Of a stretch of 22,033 nucleotides of DNA, positions 21,923 through 22,033 are shown piece by piece. The DNA comes from CAZIVO01 sp964542765. GTDB taxonomy: Bacteria; Planctomycetota; UBA1135; UBA2386. A model generated the notes under the pieces. That model made no database searches, was not told the DNA's origin, and saw only the letters and a program-made list of their open reading frames with translations. The stretch is taken from NCBI GenBank assembly GCA_964542765.1, contig CAZIVO010000056.1:1-22033 (forward strand), read 5' to 3'. A program made the position numbers and the translations under genes. Numbering within the stretch: position 1 is the first letter of the stretch; each line of letters opens with the position of its first letter.

Positions 21923-22033
21923 TCAGGGCATTCGTTGAAATAGGCTGCCGAAGCTCGCAAAGAACATGGGCTTGCGAGGAATTTCGGCTGCCTCTTCCAC
22001 AGCTTGTCTCGCCGAAGTTCCTCCGCGACCGAG
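21923..22033 (-). CDS. Possible C-terminal end of a converging gene
   Basis: One minus-strand frame is open from the right edge to a TGA at 21925-21923 and gives 36 residues, including R-Q-A-V-E-E-A-A-E-I-P-R-K-P and M-F-F-A-S-F-G-S-L-F. The short Ala/Glu-rich helix-like composition looks coding, but the fragment is too short to name or to exclude chance. Confidence 0.3.
   Translation of the reverse strand, partial: LGRGGTSARQAVEEAAEIPRKPMFFASFGSLFQRMP

Noticed and set aside
1..22033. CRISPR array, toxin-antitoxin, phage defence or biosynthetic cluster
   Set aside because: No short regularly spaced repeats, no small paired toxin-antitoxin genes and no nuclease, integrase or synthase genes were seen on either strand.

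Overview
The window is GC-rich DNA from a bacterium that looks like a (probably marine) member of the Planctomycetota. The basis is gene content: five secreted PQQ-type beta-propeller proteins carrying the W-x-x-W-x-G-P N-terminal motif common in that phylum, two formylglycine sulfatases, a LamG protein, a DUF3311/SSS symporter pair, long N-terminal signal peptides and weak or absent Shine-Dalgarno sites at several genes. No rRNA, tRNA, CRISPR array, transposase or phage gene was found.

Layout. (1) 1-5315, minus strand: a tightly packed four-gene operon, read from right to left: propeller lipoprotein, second secreted propeller, small DUF3311 membrane protein, and an SSS-family sodium:solute symporter that runs off the left edge. 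Neighbours overlap by 8 and 4 bases or lie 4 bases apart. It looks like an envelope module that binds or senses a small molecule and imports it. (2) 5316-13000: a loose set of secreted proteins in alternating directions: a LamG plus unknown-domain protein, an alpha/alpha-toroid protein with a c-type heme motif, two tandem paralogous propellers, and a fifth propeller. (3) 13141-13596: a hot-dog acyl-CoA thioesterase with its ribosome site inside a hairpin. (4) 13666-15867: a 1.05-kb tandem direct duplication (period 1148) carrying two secreted proteins of unknown function. Their last three quarters are identical in DNA while the first quarter has diverged, and each copy has its own palindromic leader site and downstream hairpin. 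(5) 16194-21855, plus strand: a SulP anion transporter with STAS and CBS parts, a stand-alone CBS protein overlapping it, then two translationally coupled sulfatases. This reads as a sulfate-ester release and anion transport module.

Working together (inference): the secreted sulfatases would desulfate polysaccharides and release sulfate and sugars. The SulP protein could move the sulfate, with the CBS parts sensing nucleotide state. The SSS symporter could import an organic product. The heme toroid and propellers would sit in the periplasm or on the cell surface, with unproven ligands. No single gene here proves a new system. The strongest candidates for new biology are the mosaic tandem duplicates, the LamG protein with its large unrecognised C-terminal region, the heme-toroid fusion, and the symporter with an extra soluble insertion coupled to two propellers.
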